Source: Bin87 sp034423115
GTDB lineage: Bacteria; Chloroflexota; Dehalococcoidia; Lucifugimonadales; UBA3495
DNA length: 64,000 nucleotides
Assembly: GCA_034423115.1 (NCBI GenBank)
Contig: DAOUJD010000057.1
Span: 1-64,000, forward strand
Reading direction: 5' to 3'
In this document: positions 1 to 7,179 of the stretch, piece by piece
Layout: each line of letters starts with the position of its first letter
How positions within the stretch are numbered: the first letter of the stretch is position 1
Notes under the pieces: generated by a model
Seen by the model: the letters and a program-made list of their open reading frames with translations, nothing else
What the model was told of the DNA's origin: nothing
The model's database searches: none
Translations under genes and position numbers: made by a program

Positions 1-1182
1 CTCACGCGTACCCACTTTGAGCTAAGGGGTTGAAAAAGGTCGGCCTCTCCGGGTAAGGAATGGGTTACCTGCCACATTTCCGCCAGGGGAGGCCGACCAT
101 GTCATGGTATCACCGCATTGCCACCTTTCTGAACTACTCGCTGCCGGAGCTGCGCGCCACCCGTCGGACCAATCTGGCCCTGCTCACCGTGGCTATCCTG
201 GAGCGGCGTGCCCTGGCCATATCGGTGTTGGTGCGGGCCTGGCATCTCCAGTTGCCCTATTCGCACCACCAGCGTAAGAAGCGGCTCTTTCGCTTTCTGT
301 CCAACGACCGTTTTGACACGGTGGCGGTGCAGACTGCGCTGCTGGAACCCATCTGTCAGGCGACCCGGTTACGAGGACTGACCCCGATCATGATTGACTG
401 GTCTGATCTGGGTCGCGGACGTAATGGCCTGTTCGCCGCAGTCTGTTTTCGAGGTCGTGGTTTGCCCCTGCTCAGTTGGGCGTCCACTCCCAATGAACTG
501 AACCCCTCCCAGAACCGAGTGGAGGAGTTCTTTATCGGTCGGCTGCTGCGACACCTGCCCACCACCATCCGGCCCCTGCTGCTGGCTGACCGCGGTTTCG
601 GGCGGGCCAGCCTGATCCATTTCCTGCAGATAATGCCCAACCACACCGGCTACCCCGTGGACTACGTGATTCGTCTCAAGGGCGACGTGGTGATCCAGAG
701 CGCCGGCTATCGTGGTCGATTGCGGAACTATCCCCTGCGCAAAGGCCGCATCCTGTTCTGGCCGCAAACCCTCTACCGCTCCGACGGCGCCGCGGTCATC
801 AATTTGGCGCTCTACTGGGCCCGAGGCCATCGCGAGCCTTGGTATCTGGCCACGTCGCTCACTGACCCTCGCAAAGCAGTGCGGATGTATCGACGGCGGA
901 TGCAGCCGGAGCAGTATTTCAAGGACGGCAAGCAACGCTTCGGGCTCAATCGGAGCACGGTGACCACCACCGACCGGCTGCAGCGGTTACTTGTTGGATT
1001 ACTGCTGGCCTGTTGCTTCCTGATCCTGGCGGGCATGCGAGCATCGCCAACATTCCGGCGCCAGGTCTGCTCTCGTGGGAGGTTGGGCATCCTGCATCTG
1101 GGCTACGAATACTACCTCGCCACTCCCGATCCGCCTGCTAACCTCTTCCCCATTCAACGCTACCAAACCGGGTACGCGTGAG
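1..1182 (+). mobile_element. IS4-type insertion sequence, complete
   Basis: The first 13 bases (CTCACGCGTACCC) recur in inverted orientation at the right end, and the match continues imperfectly to about 17 of 19 positions (right arm 1164-1182). One DDE transposase gene fills the interior and its stop codon (1179-1181) lies inside the right repeat. The element ends exactly where the truncated substrate-binding protein frame begins, so it interrupts that gene. The left flank lies outside the window, so a target duplication cannot be checked and the true left end could extend a few bases further. Confidence 0.88.
99..1181 (+). CDS. IS4-family DDE transposase
   Basis: A transposase of about 360 residues that would cut and rejoin the ends of the surrounding element. 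The IS4-type signature is visible: a first Asp in IDWSD, a second Asp in LLADRGFG, and the Y-(2)-R-(3)-E-(6)-K signature in YRRRMQPEQYFKDGK near residue 275. I chose the ATG at 99 because AGGGGAGG lies six bases upstream; a longer frame from 60 has no ribosome site. The catalytic residues look intact, so the copy may be active. The stop codon sits inside the right terminal repeat. Confidence 0.93.
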   Translation: MSWYHRIATFLNYSLPELRATRRTNLALLTVAILERRALAISVLVRAWHLQLPYSHHQRKKRLFRFLSNDRFDTVAVQTALLEPICQATRLRGLTPIMIDWSDLGRGRNGLFAAVCFRGRGLPLLSWASTPNELNPSQNRVEEFFIGRLLRHLPTTIRPLLLADRGFGRASLIHFLQIMPNHTGYPVDYVIRLKGDVVIQSAGYRGRLRNYPLRKGRILFWPQTLYRSDGAAVINLALYWARGHREPWYLATSLTDPRKAVRMYRRRMQPEQYFKDGKQRFGLNRSTVTTTDRLQRLLVGLLLACCFLILAGMRASPTFRRQVCSRGRLGILHLGYEYYLATPDPPANLFPIQRYQTGYA

Positions 1183-2060
1183 AAGCCGGAGAGGTTGACA
1201 TCATCGAAGCGGACAACACCGTGGTCAATCAGATCCAGGATGCCGGTGGGCGCATTGTCTATGCTCCCGAATCGGTACACATCTGGATCAACGCCAACGG
1301 TTGCGACCGCGAGACCGACAACGATGGCCTACCCATTATGTGCCACGACGTGCGGGTACGGGAGGCGCTGGACTACGCTATTGACAAGACGAAGATTCAG
1401 GCCCTATACGGCGGTTCCGATGCCTTCGAGATCCGCGGCATGCACGGGATTGGCAGCCCATCGGGCCTCGGGTACGAGCCAGACCTTGGCCCGCTGCCCT
1501 ATGACCCCGAAATGGCCCAGCAGTTGATGGCCGACGCGGGTTACCCGGGTGGCGCGGGATTCAACGAGGGCAGGGTCTTCCCGATTCACACCTGGACCGG
1601 CGCAGGCGCTCCGCTCACTGTCGAATTGTCCACACTGATCTGCCAGAGCTGGGAGACCACGCTGGGCATCGATTGTGAGGTGAACGTCGGCGAAGAGGTG
1701 AGCCTGAAGGAAGTCCAGTACGCCGGTGAAATCGCCGGACAGTACCTGGTCCGCACCAACGAGAACACCTACGACGGCGGGCGCCGGATGCTCGGCCGCT
1801 ACGCCAGGGAAGGCGCGTACATCGCGTACGACCAGGATATTGCCGCCAAGGTTCTCGCGGCGGGCGCCACCATCGGCACCCAAGCTGAGCGCCACCAGGC
1901 TTACTACGAAGCTTTGAGAACCATCCACGACAAGCACTACGACTTCACGCCGGGCTTCCTCAACCAGCCGTACGGTGTGAGCGATCGAGTCGCCAGTTGG
2001 ACCCCGTGGCCCCTGGCGCCCTACATGAGCGCGTTGTGGACGGTGGAAGTCAAACAGTAA
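1183..2060 (+). pseudogene. ABC transporter substrate-binding protein (family 5), 5' truncated by the IS
   Basis: The frame is open from the IS end (EAGEVDIIEADNTVV...) to the stop at 2060, about 292 residues. It matches the C-terminal half of SBP_bac_5 proteins, the lipoproteins that deliver peptides, nickel or similar solutes to Dpp/Opp-type permeases; full members are normally 500-600 residues. Features such as VREALDYAIDK, PYDPEMAQQLMADAGYPGG and the final WTPWPLAPYMSALWTVEV are typical. The signal peptide and lobe I are missing. Reading upstream, the frame hits the transposase stop at 1179, so no fusion is made. An internal GTG at 1221 could only give a fragment. The matching permeases follow directly, so this was the binding protein of that transporter. 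Confidence 0.88.
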
Positions 2061-2081
2061 CCGAACAACGTAAACGCGAAC

Positions 2082-2106
2082 AGGGGTGGGTTTGTAACCC
2101 ACCCCT
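2082..2106. repeat. Perfect 11-bp palindrome between binding-protein and permease genes
   Basis: AGGGGTGGGTT (2082-2092), a three-base loop, then AACCCACCCCT (2096-2106). It lies 22 bases after the binding-protein stop and 33 before the permease start. It could be a partial terminator that sets the excess of binding protein over permease, a common arrangement in such operons, or an mRNA-stabilising hairpin. It resembles the GGGGCG-type palindromes at 16554, 37560, 53143 and 57680. There is no T-run after it. Confidence 0.8.
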
Positions 2107-2138
2107 AACACGATCCGACGACCTAAGGACGTGATCCG

Positions 2139-3056
2139 ATGCTCCGCTTCACTGCAGCCCGCATCGCCCAGTCGATCATCACGCTGATAGTGCTCAGCAT
2201 GGTGGTGTTCTTCGGCGCAGAGCTGACCGGAGACATCGCGCTTGCGATGGCCACTCCGGACACCACCGAAGCAGAGCTGGAGGAAATTCGCCGCAAGTTT
2301 GGCCTGGACCGGCCGGCTTACGAGCGGTACGGTCGATACCTGTTCAACCTCGTGCAGGGAGACCTGGGCGTTTCGGGTACCAGCCGGCGCCAGGTGAGCG
2401 AGATGATGGCGGAACGCATCCCGCCCACCCTGCAATTGGCGGCGGTGGGACTGTTCCTCGCGATGGTTATCGGCATCCCATTAGGAGTGCTGGCGGCAGT
2501 TAAACGGAACACCATAGTGGACCAGTTTGCCAAAGTGTTTGCCATCATTGGCATGTCGGCGCCGCAGTTTTGGGTGGCGATAATGCTGATTATGTTCTTC
2601 GGAGCGCAGCTGAAATGGCTGCCCACCTACGGGCGTGGCGGAATCGACCATTACATCCTGCCCGGCATCGCCATCTCGTCATTCGTGATGGCCGGGTTCA
2701 TGCGGCTGACGCGCTCGAGCATGCTCGAGGTTTTGGACAGCGAGTTTGTGAAGTTCGCCCGAATCAAGGGCCTGCAGGAACGGCTGGTGATCTTCAAGCA
2801 CGCTCTGAAGAACGCCATCATTCCGGTACTCACGTTCGGTGGAGTCAGCTTCGCGGGACTGCTGAACGGAGCCATAGTGGTCGAGGTGGTATTCGCGTGG
2901 CCCGGGTTGGGTCGGCTGATGCTGGACGCCATACGCGAACGGGATACGGTGGTGATCATGGCGACCATACTCACCTCGGGGTTCATCTACGTGTTCCTGT
3001 CTACGGTGGTGGACATTCTCTACGCATACGTGGATCCTCGGATCCGGTACCAATAA
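2139..3056 (+). CDS. ABC transporter permease, DppB/OppB type
   Basis: Inner-membrane permease subunit, 305 residues, the usual length for DppB-like proteins. An N-terminal membrane segment (about 9-29) is followed by a large periplasmic part, including the family sequence RRKFGLDRPAYERYGRYL. Further membrane segments lie around residues 97-120, 133-155, 170-190, 235-260 and 275-297. The cytoplasmic EAA-type loop that contacts the ATPases is near LEVLDSEFVKFARIKGL. The DppC-type partner starts 12 bases downstream. No ATPase genes follow, so the ATPases must come from elsewhere. The binding protein upstream is destroyed by the IS, so the transporter is probably inactive unless another binding protein serves it. 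Confidence 0.93.
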   Translation: MLRFTAARIAQSIITLIVLSMVVFFGAELTGDIALAMATPDTTEAELEEIRRKFGLDRPAYERYGRYLFNLVQGDLGVSGTSRRQVSEMMAERIPPTLQLAAVGLFLAMVIGIPLGVLAAVKRNTIVDQFAKVFAIIGMSAPQFWVAIMLIMFFGAQLKWLPTYGRGGIDHYILPGIAISSFVMAGFMRLTRSSMLEVLDSEFVKFARIKGLQERLVIFKHALKNAIIPVLTFGGVSFAGLLNGAIVVEVVFAWPGLGRLMLDAIRERDTVVIMATILTSGFIYVFLSTVVDILYAYVDPRIRYQ

Positions 3057-3068
3057 CGGAGCCTGGAC

Positions 3069-3962
3069 ATGGCAGTACAAACGGCAGAGACCAGGTCGAC
3101 GTTAGACACCGCGTGGCGAGGGATAGTCTTCTTGCGGGGCGCACGGATTCCGTGGATACCGGTTATCGTCCTGCTGGTGTTGGCGATCTGCGCGCTATTC
3201 GCTCCCTGGCTGGCTCCTTACGATCCGCAGGAACCGGACGTGCTCAAGGGAGTGCAACGAATCGCACCGTTCGAAACGTCTGAAAACCCGCTGGGTGTTG
3301 ACCTGCTGGGACGCGACATTCTCAGTCGGCTGATCTACGGGGCACGGATATCGGCTTTCATCAGCCTGATTTCGCTGGGATTTGGGGCGTTGGTGGGAAC
3401 TGCGCTGGGAGTGGCTTCCGGCTACCTGGGCGGGAAAATCGACGCGATACTCATGCGCGTGTGCGACGGCGTGATGGGGTTCCCGACCATCCTCCTGGCG
3501 CTGATTATCGTGGCGATCCAGGGTGGCGCGGGCATACAAAATGTGGTGATCGCCATCATGGCGACGGTTTGGGCCCGGTTTGCGCGGCAGGTTCGGGGCG
3601 AGGTGCTCAGCATCAAGGAACGCGACTTCGTGACGCTGGCGATTGTGGCCGGGGTACCGCCGCACGTGATCATGTGGCGGCACATTTTCCCCAACGTGGT
3701 GAACACGGTGCTGGTGATAATCAGCCTGCTGGTGGGGCAGACGATCCTGCTGGAGGCTTCGTTGAGCTTCCTGGGTGTGGGCGTGCCACCAGGGGAACCG
3801 GCGTGGGGCATCATGGTTTCAGAGGGCAGGAACAACCTGCTGGATCTGTGGTGGCTATCGCTGATGCCGGGGCTGGCGATCACCGTGGTGGTGATGGCGC
3901 TCAACTTGTTCGGGGACTGGCTGCGCGACACGCTGGACCCGAGGTTGCGGCGGCTCAGATGA
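3069..3962 (+). CDS. ABC transporter permease, DppC/OppC type
   Basis: Second permease subunit, 297 residues. It has the N-terminal OppC_N region (membrane segment about 28-45, then LAPYDPQEPD and the family motif GVDLLGRDILSRLIYGARIS) and five further segments. The EAA loop is around VRGEVLSIKERDFVTLAIVAG and the end is the typical FGDWLRDTLDPRLRR. It pairs with the preceding permease in a tight operon. The substrate (peptide, nickel, opine or sugar) cannot be read from permease sequence alone. Confidence 0.93.
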   Translation: MAVQTAETRSTLDTAWRGIVFLRGARIPWIPVIVLLVLAICALFAPWLAPYDPQEPDVLKGVQRIAPFETSENPLGVDLLGRDILSRLIYGARISAFISLISLGFGALVGTALGVASGYLGGKIDAILMRVCDGVMGFPTILLALIIVAIQGGAGIQNVVIAIMATVWARFARQVRGEVLSIKERDFVTLAIVAGVPPHVIMWRHIFPNVVNTVLVIISLLVGQTILLEASLSFLGVGVPPGEPAWGIMVSEGRNNLLDLWWLSLMPGLAITVVVMALNLFGDWLRDTLDPRLRRLR

Positions 3963-4044
3963 TGTAGGTGCATCGCCATGCTGCCGAAAATTCGATCCGG
4001 CGTTGGAGTGCTTCGGAGTCCGCGCCGGATTTTCATTTGTGGGT

Positions 4045-4070
4045 TTGACGCGGCCGGGGGTTGCTATACT
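4045..4070 (+). promoter_or_regulatory. Promoter with extended -10 (TGCTATACT)
   Basis: TTGACG at 4045-4050 and TATACT at 4065-4070 preceded by TGC. The spacer is short (14 bases), but the extended -10 compensates. It lies 55 bases upstream of the LLM oxidoreductase ATG. The same TGCTATNNT motif recurs before several other genes here. Confidence 0.6.
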
Positions 4071-4125
4071 GCCGGCCTGAGATACCGGCTCCTTTACCAA
4101 CCAGATTCAGCACGAGGAAAAGACC

Positions 4126-5175
4126 ATGTCAGATGAAATCAAGATATCGATGCGCGTACCCGGCACGTCGCCAATGCCCGAACTACTTGCGCTGATCAAG
4201 AAGATTGAGGAGGCGGGATTTGACGGCGCGGGCATCCTGGACAGCCAGATGATTTGCCGCGACACGTTCGTCACCATGGGACTGGCGGCGAGCGCAACCA
4301 GCAGCCTGAGGCTGTTCCCGGCCGTGACCAACCCGTTCGGGCGCATACCGTCGGTGTTGGCCGGAGCCGCACAGACCGTGGCGGAGATCGCGCCGGGGCG
4401 CACGAAGTTCATCATCGGCACGGGGTACACATCGGCGAGCACGATAGGTCGACGTCCGGCGACGCTGCGGCAGATGCGCCGGTGCATCATGGAGGTCAAG
4501 GCGCTGCTGGCGGGAGAATCGGTGGACTACAACGGGATGACCAACACCCTGGATTTTGCCGGGAGCGACGGCGGAGCGGGCGTGCCGGTGCTGATGGCGG
4601 CGTCGGGTCCCAGATCGTTGGAGCTGGCCGGCGAGGTGGCGGACGGAGCGCTGGTGTTGGTGGGCTACACTCCCGGCATTGTGGGCAAAGCGTTGGAGCA
4701 CCTGGAAACGGGGGCGAAACGGGGCGGGCGCACACTGGACGACCTGGACGTGGTGTTCGCGGTGCGCACCTGCATCGCGGAGTCGAATGACGCGGCGCGG
4801 CGACTGGCGCGGCCGGTGTCGGTGCACTGGGGGCTGCTGTGGGGCGGACCCAACTGGTTGCCGTACTCCGACGTGGACCTGCCGGACTACGAGATTCCGC
4901 AGGCGGTTCGGGACGTTTATCCGGACCTGGGGCATGCTCCGAACTGGGAAGAGGCCATCGACCTGACGCAATTCGTGAGCGACGACGTGAACACGCAACT
5001 CTGCGACGCGATGGGGCTGGTGGGCACGCCGGAACATTGCACGCAGCGGATTCGCGAGATGTCGAAACACGGCGTGAACCAGATATATCTGATGCCGTGC
5101 CTGACTTTCGCGCCTCCGGAGACGGAGGTGCAGGCGTTCGCCGAGCACATCATCCCCGCGCTGGCGGCCGGATGA
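4126..5175 (+). CDS. LLM-class (luciferase-like) F420/flavin-dependent oxidoreductase
   Basis: A 349-residue TIM-barrel oxidoreductase of the bacterial-luciferase-like superfamily, whose members use FMN or coenzyme F420 to oxidise or reduce diverse substrates in the cytoplasm. Recognisable parts: the N-terminal strand with FDGAGILDSQM, the LRLFPAVTNPFGRIPSVLAGAAQTV region, the loop EIAPGRTKFIIGTGYTS, and VPVLMAASGPRSLELAGEVADGALVLVGY, which resembles the F420-binding section of Mer/FGD-like proteins. The C-terminal MGLVGTPEHCTQRIREM is also family-typical. The start is preceded by an A-rich AGGAAAAG site. It has its own promoter. The substrate is not predictable. Confidence 0.88.
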   Translation: MSDEIKISMRVPGTSPMPELLALIKKIEEAGFDGAGILDSQMICRDTFVTMGLAASATSSLRLFPAVTNPFGRIPSVLAGAAQTVAEIAPGRTKFIIGTGYTSASTIGRRPATLRQMRRCIMEVKALLAGESVDYNGMTNTLDFAGSDGGAGVPVLMAASGPRSLELAGEVADGALVLVGYTPGIVGKALEHLETGAKRGGRTLDDLDVVFAVRTCIAESNDAARRLARPVSVHWGLLWGGPNWLPYSDVDLPDYEIPQAVRDVYPDLGHAPNWEEAIDLTQFVSDDVNTQLCDAMGLVGTPEHCTQRIREMSKHGVNQIYLMPCLTFAPPETEVQAFAEHIIPALAAG

Positions 5176-5202
5176 ACCGCTGGATAGCGTTGCGGGGCGG
5201 GC

Positions 5203-5649
5203 TCAGTCGGGCCGAACGCGGGACCTCACCAACGCGATACCCTCCCAGGTGAGGACCGCGACCGCTGCGGGATCCAAGTACAGCCACAGCGCGATGTTTT
5301 CGGAGCCGGGCTCCAGGGCGAACAGCAGGTGGTTGTGCAAGAAGACCATCAGCACCAAAGCGGCGATTACCGTTATGACGTCACGGGGTAATTGACGTAG
5401 GTGGGCTGATGGGTCCCTGCGGATGCGCAGGGAATCGACGACGTTGGCGACCACGGTCAGGAAGATGGCGACGCTGACGAAGATGTCCAGGACGTACCAG
5501 ATGGGTATCGCCGCGACGGGGTCGGCGGCGTTGAAGTAGTACATTCCCAGCGTGACGAGCGCCGTGAGTAGGCACAGGACGCCGAGGGGTTTGCGGAGGG
5601 TGTCAAGCACGGCGTGGCCTCCGTTGGGGTGGTTCAACAGGTTCTCCAT
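5203..5649 (-). CDS. Small multi-pass membrane protein, function unknown
   Basis: 148 residues with about four hydrophobic segments (roughly 21-42, 48-71, 90-110 and 120-142). The charged loop LRIRRDPSAHLRQLPRD probably faces the cytoplasm. No family is recognised. It converges on the LLM gene (28-bp gap), and its 5' side abuts a repeat-rich intergenic stretch, so its promoter would lie in or near the repeats at 5650-5745. The codon pattern is compatible with a real gene. Confidence 0.7.
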   Translation of the reverse strand: MENLLNHPNGGHAVLDTLRKPLGVLCLLTALVTLGMYYFNAADPVAAIPIWYVLDIFVSVAIFLTVVANVVDSLRIRRDPSAHLRQLPRDVITVIAALVLMVFLHNHLLFALEPGSENIALWLYLDPAAVAVLTWEGIALVRSRVRPD

Positions 5650-5651
5650 GA

Positions 5652-5744
5652 GCGTCCTTCGACAGGCTCAGGACTAGCGAGATGATTCGGTTGTTAGGTT
5701 GACCTTGGAAGGTTTCTCCTTTGGGTTGGTGGTTCGACAGGCTC
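5652..5744. repeat. Dispersed repeat copies (TTCGACAGGCTCA family)
   Basis: TTCGACAGGCTCA at 5658-5670, within a longer block GCGTCCTTCGACAGGCTCAG also present at 7535-7554, and a second shorter copy at 5733-5744 in the same orientation. At 7514-7553 the motif forms a full 13-bp inverted repeat; here only single arms are present. This belongs to a widespread class of short intergenic repeats. Confidence 0.75.
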
Positions 5745-6172
5745 CCGCCAGAGGCGGATTCTCCAGAGGCGGACCTGGGGGCGTTCCGCACCATGAGCGT
5801 GATGTTGATTCGATTGTTGGGGTTTTCCGGTCTGCCAGAGGTGAGGTTTGCCTGAGTTCGGTCGCTGTCAGCATACGGCCGGGATGGGTACGCAACTATT
5901 TGGCTTACTTTTTCGTGTACTCGGCGCGCCGGCTAGGGCGCGCTTGCGCGCGGGCTCGGACAGTCCCGGGGACACCAGTGGGGCACGCGCCGGTGAGGAG
6001 TCAGGTCTTTGAGCGGCGTTGGCCACCTGGGCCGGTTGCGATTTTGGTCTGACGGGGTTGGCCGTGAACGACCGACGGTTGGCTGGATTCACTTCTGGCT
6101 GGCTATTGACCGGGTTTTGTTGTGCACACAGTCATTATGAACGGGCGTTCTGCGATGCGTCAAGGGGTGGTG

Positions 6173-6204
6173 TCATCGGTGGGACAGGAATTTTCCACCG
6201 ATGA
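6173..6204. repeat. 10-bp inverted repeat
   Basis: TCATCGGTGG (6173-6182) and CCACCGATGA (6195-6204) with a 12-base loop. It lies about 80 bases upstream of the higBA promoter. It could insulate the operon from upstream reads or be another dispersed repeat; no T-run follows. Confidence 0.6.
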
Positions 6205-6282
6205 ACGGGATGAATGGGATGGAGGTACGTTTTGGAGGAGGGGTTGGCGGTGGGACACGTACCATGGTTGAGATGCGAGCCA

Positions 6283-6291
6283 TGCTACAAT
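6283..6291 (+). promoter_or_regulatory. Extended -10 (TGCTACAAT) of higBA
   Basis: TGCTACAAT ends 17 bases before the GTG start of the toxin gene. There is no convincing -35 at normal spacing, which fits an extended -10 promoter. The short leader suggests a very short 5' untranslated region. Confidence 0.55.
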
Positions 6292-6308
6292 TCCACCTGT
6301 AGGTTCTC

Positions 6309-6602
6309 GTGAGGATTATCGCAAAAAGAACTCTGCGCGAGTTCTGGGAACGACATCCTGATGCCCGATGGCCGTTACAGGACTGGTATGAGACGGTTGG
6401 GAATGCGGACTGGGCCGCCCCGCACCAGGTCAGGTTGAGATATCCCAGCGCCAGTATAATCTCCGGGAATCGGTTGGTGTTCAACATCAAGGGCAATAGC
6501 TATCGCTTGGTGGTAAAAGCCAACTACGCATATCGCGTGGTTTATATCAGGTTCATTGGCACGCACGCCGACTATGACCGCATCAACGCCGAAGAGGTAT
6601 AG
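6309..6602 (+). CDS. higB: HigB-type toxin (mRNA interferase)
   Basis: 97 residues, the usual size for HigB toxins, which cut translated mRNA on the ribosome. Family features are visible: N-terminal RIIAKRTLREFWERHPDAR, central LQDWYETVGNADW, and the C-terminal strand pattern NRLVFNIKGNSYRLVVKANYAYRVVYIRFIGTHADYDRI. The antitoxin gene follows two bases after the stop, the toxin-first order typical of higBA. The GTG start is the best placed one; upstream is only the promoter. Confidence 0.9.
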   Translation: MRIIAKRTLREFWERHPDARWPLQDWYETVGNADWAAPHQVRLRYPSASIISGNRLVFNIKGNSYRLVVKANYAYRVVYIRFIGTHADYDRINAEEV

Positions 6603-6604
6603 CA

Positions 6605-6994
6605 ATGGTAGAAATCACCAAAGTCCAAACTGAGGCGGAATACGATGCTGCGTTGGCGCGTATTTCCGAGCTACTGGATGCCGAGCTCGATACTCCTGAA
6701 GGCAGGGAGCTCGACCGCCTGTCCGATCTGGTCATAGAGTACGAGGATGAGCATTATCCCATGGATGACCCGGACCCGCATTCCATGCTTGAGTTTATGC
6801 TGGACCAGCAAATGGCGACGCGGGATCAGTTGATTCCGTTGGCCGGCAGCGATACCGCCCTGGACGCGATACTGGCTGGCAGCCAGCCAATCACGCCGGA
6901 GTTGGCAACATTGATGAACGAGCGAACAGGTATGCCGGTAGAAGTCCTGCTCAAAACCGTGGTTCGTCCAGTGCCGGCCACAGGGTCGGAGTGA
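6605..6994 (+). CDS. higA: HigA-type antitoxin with helix-turn-helix
   Basis: 129 residues. The N-terminal part (1-60) is acidic and probably binds the toxin. The C-terminal part (about 61-120) follows the HigA/COG5499 helix-turn-helix plan: MLEFMLDQQMATRDQLIPLAGSD, then PITPELATLMNERTGMPVEVLL. The recognition-helix region is somewhat degenerate compared with textbook Xre domains. It lies directly behind the toxin and is presumably co-transcribed and autoregulated. Confidence 0.88.
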   Translation: MVEITKVQTEAEYDAALARISELLDAELDTPEGRELDRLSDLVIEYEDEHYPMDDPDPHSMLEFMLDQQMATRDQLIPLAGSDTALDAILAGSQPITPELATLMNERTGMPVEVLLKTVVRPVPATGSE

Positions 6995-7019
6995 TTCTGA
7001 TCCTTTCGCACCAACCTCA

Positions 7020-7052
7020 CGGCTGCCACGCTGTTTTCGATTGGGGCAGCCG
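7020..7052 (+). terminator. Possible terminator of higBA
   Basis: CGGCTGCC (7020-7027) pairs with GGCAGCCG (7045-7052) across a 17-base loop, 26 bases after the higA stop. No T-run follows, so it is a weak or factor-dependent terminator at best. Confidence 0.4.
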
Positions 7053-7179
7053 CTTACATGTTGGTGAGCGTAAACGCTTTCACGACCGCGTTTGAACTCT
7101 GAGAATATCGGCAGCAACTTGCGTAACAGGTGTCGTCAGCTCAATAATGGCTGCGTCACGACGGATTGAGGGATGTTGC

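Larger units (their letters stand above)
5650..6308. other. Gene-poor accessory stretch rich in repeats
   Basis: No convincing gene. It begins with two copies of the dispersed motif TTCGACAGGCTC (5658-5670 as TTCGACAGGCTCA, and 5733-5744), followed by short GAGGCGGA-type repeats near 5751-5774. Then comes a GC-rich tract near 5925-5955, a 10-bp hairpin at 6173-6204 and the promoter of the toxin-antitoxin pair. A 117-codon frame at 5699-6052 begins inside repeats, resembles nothing and has repeat-like composition, so I do not call it. Confidence 0.65.

Noticed and set aside
1221..2060. Intact 279-residue binding protein starting at GTG 1221
   Set aside because: Homology continues upstream to the IS boundary at 1182, and the signal peptide and lobe I are missing, so it is a truncated remnant and not a short gene.
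5699..6052. 117-codon frame in the repeat-rich gap
   Set aside because: Begins inside dispersed repeats, has Pro/Arg/Gly-rich repeat-like composition and no ribosome site.
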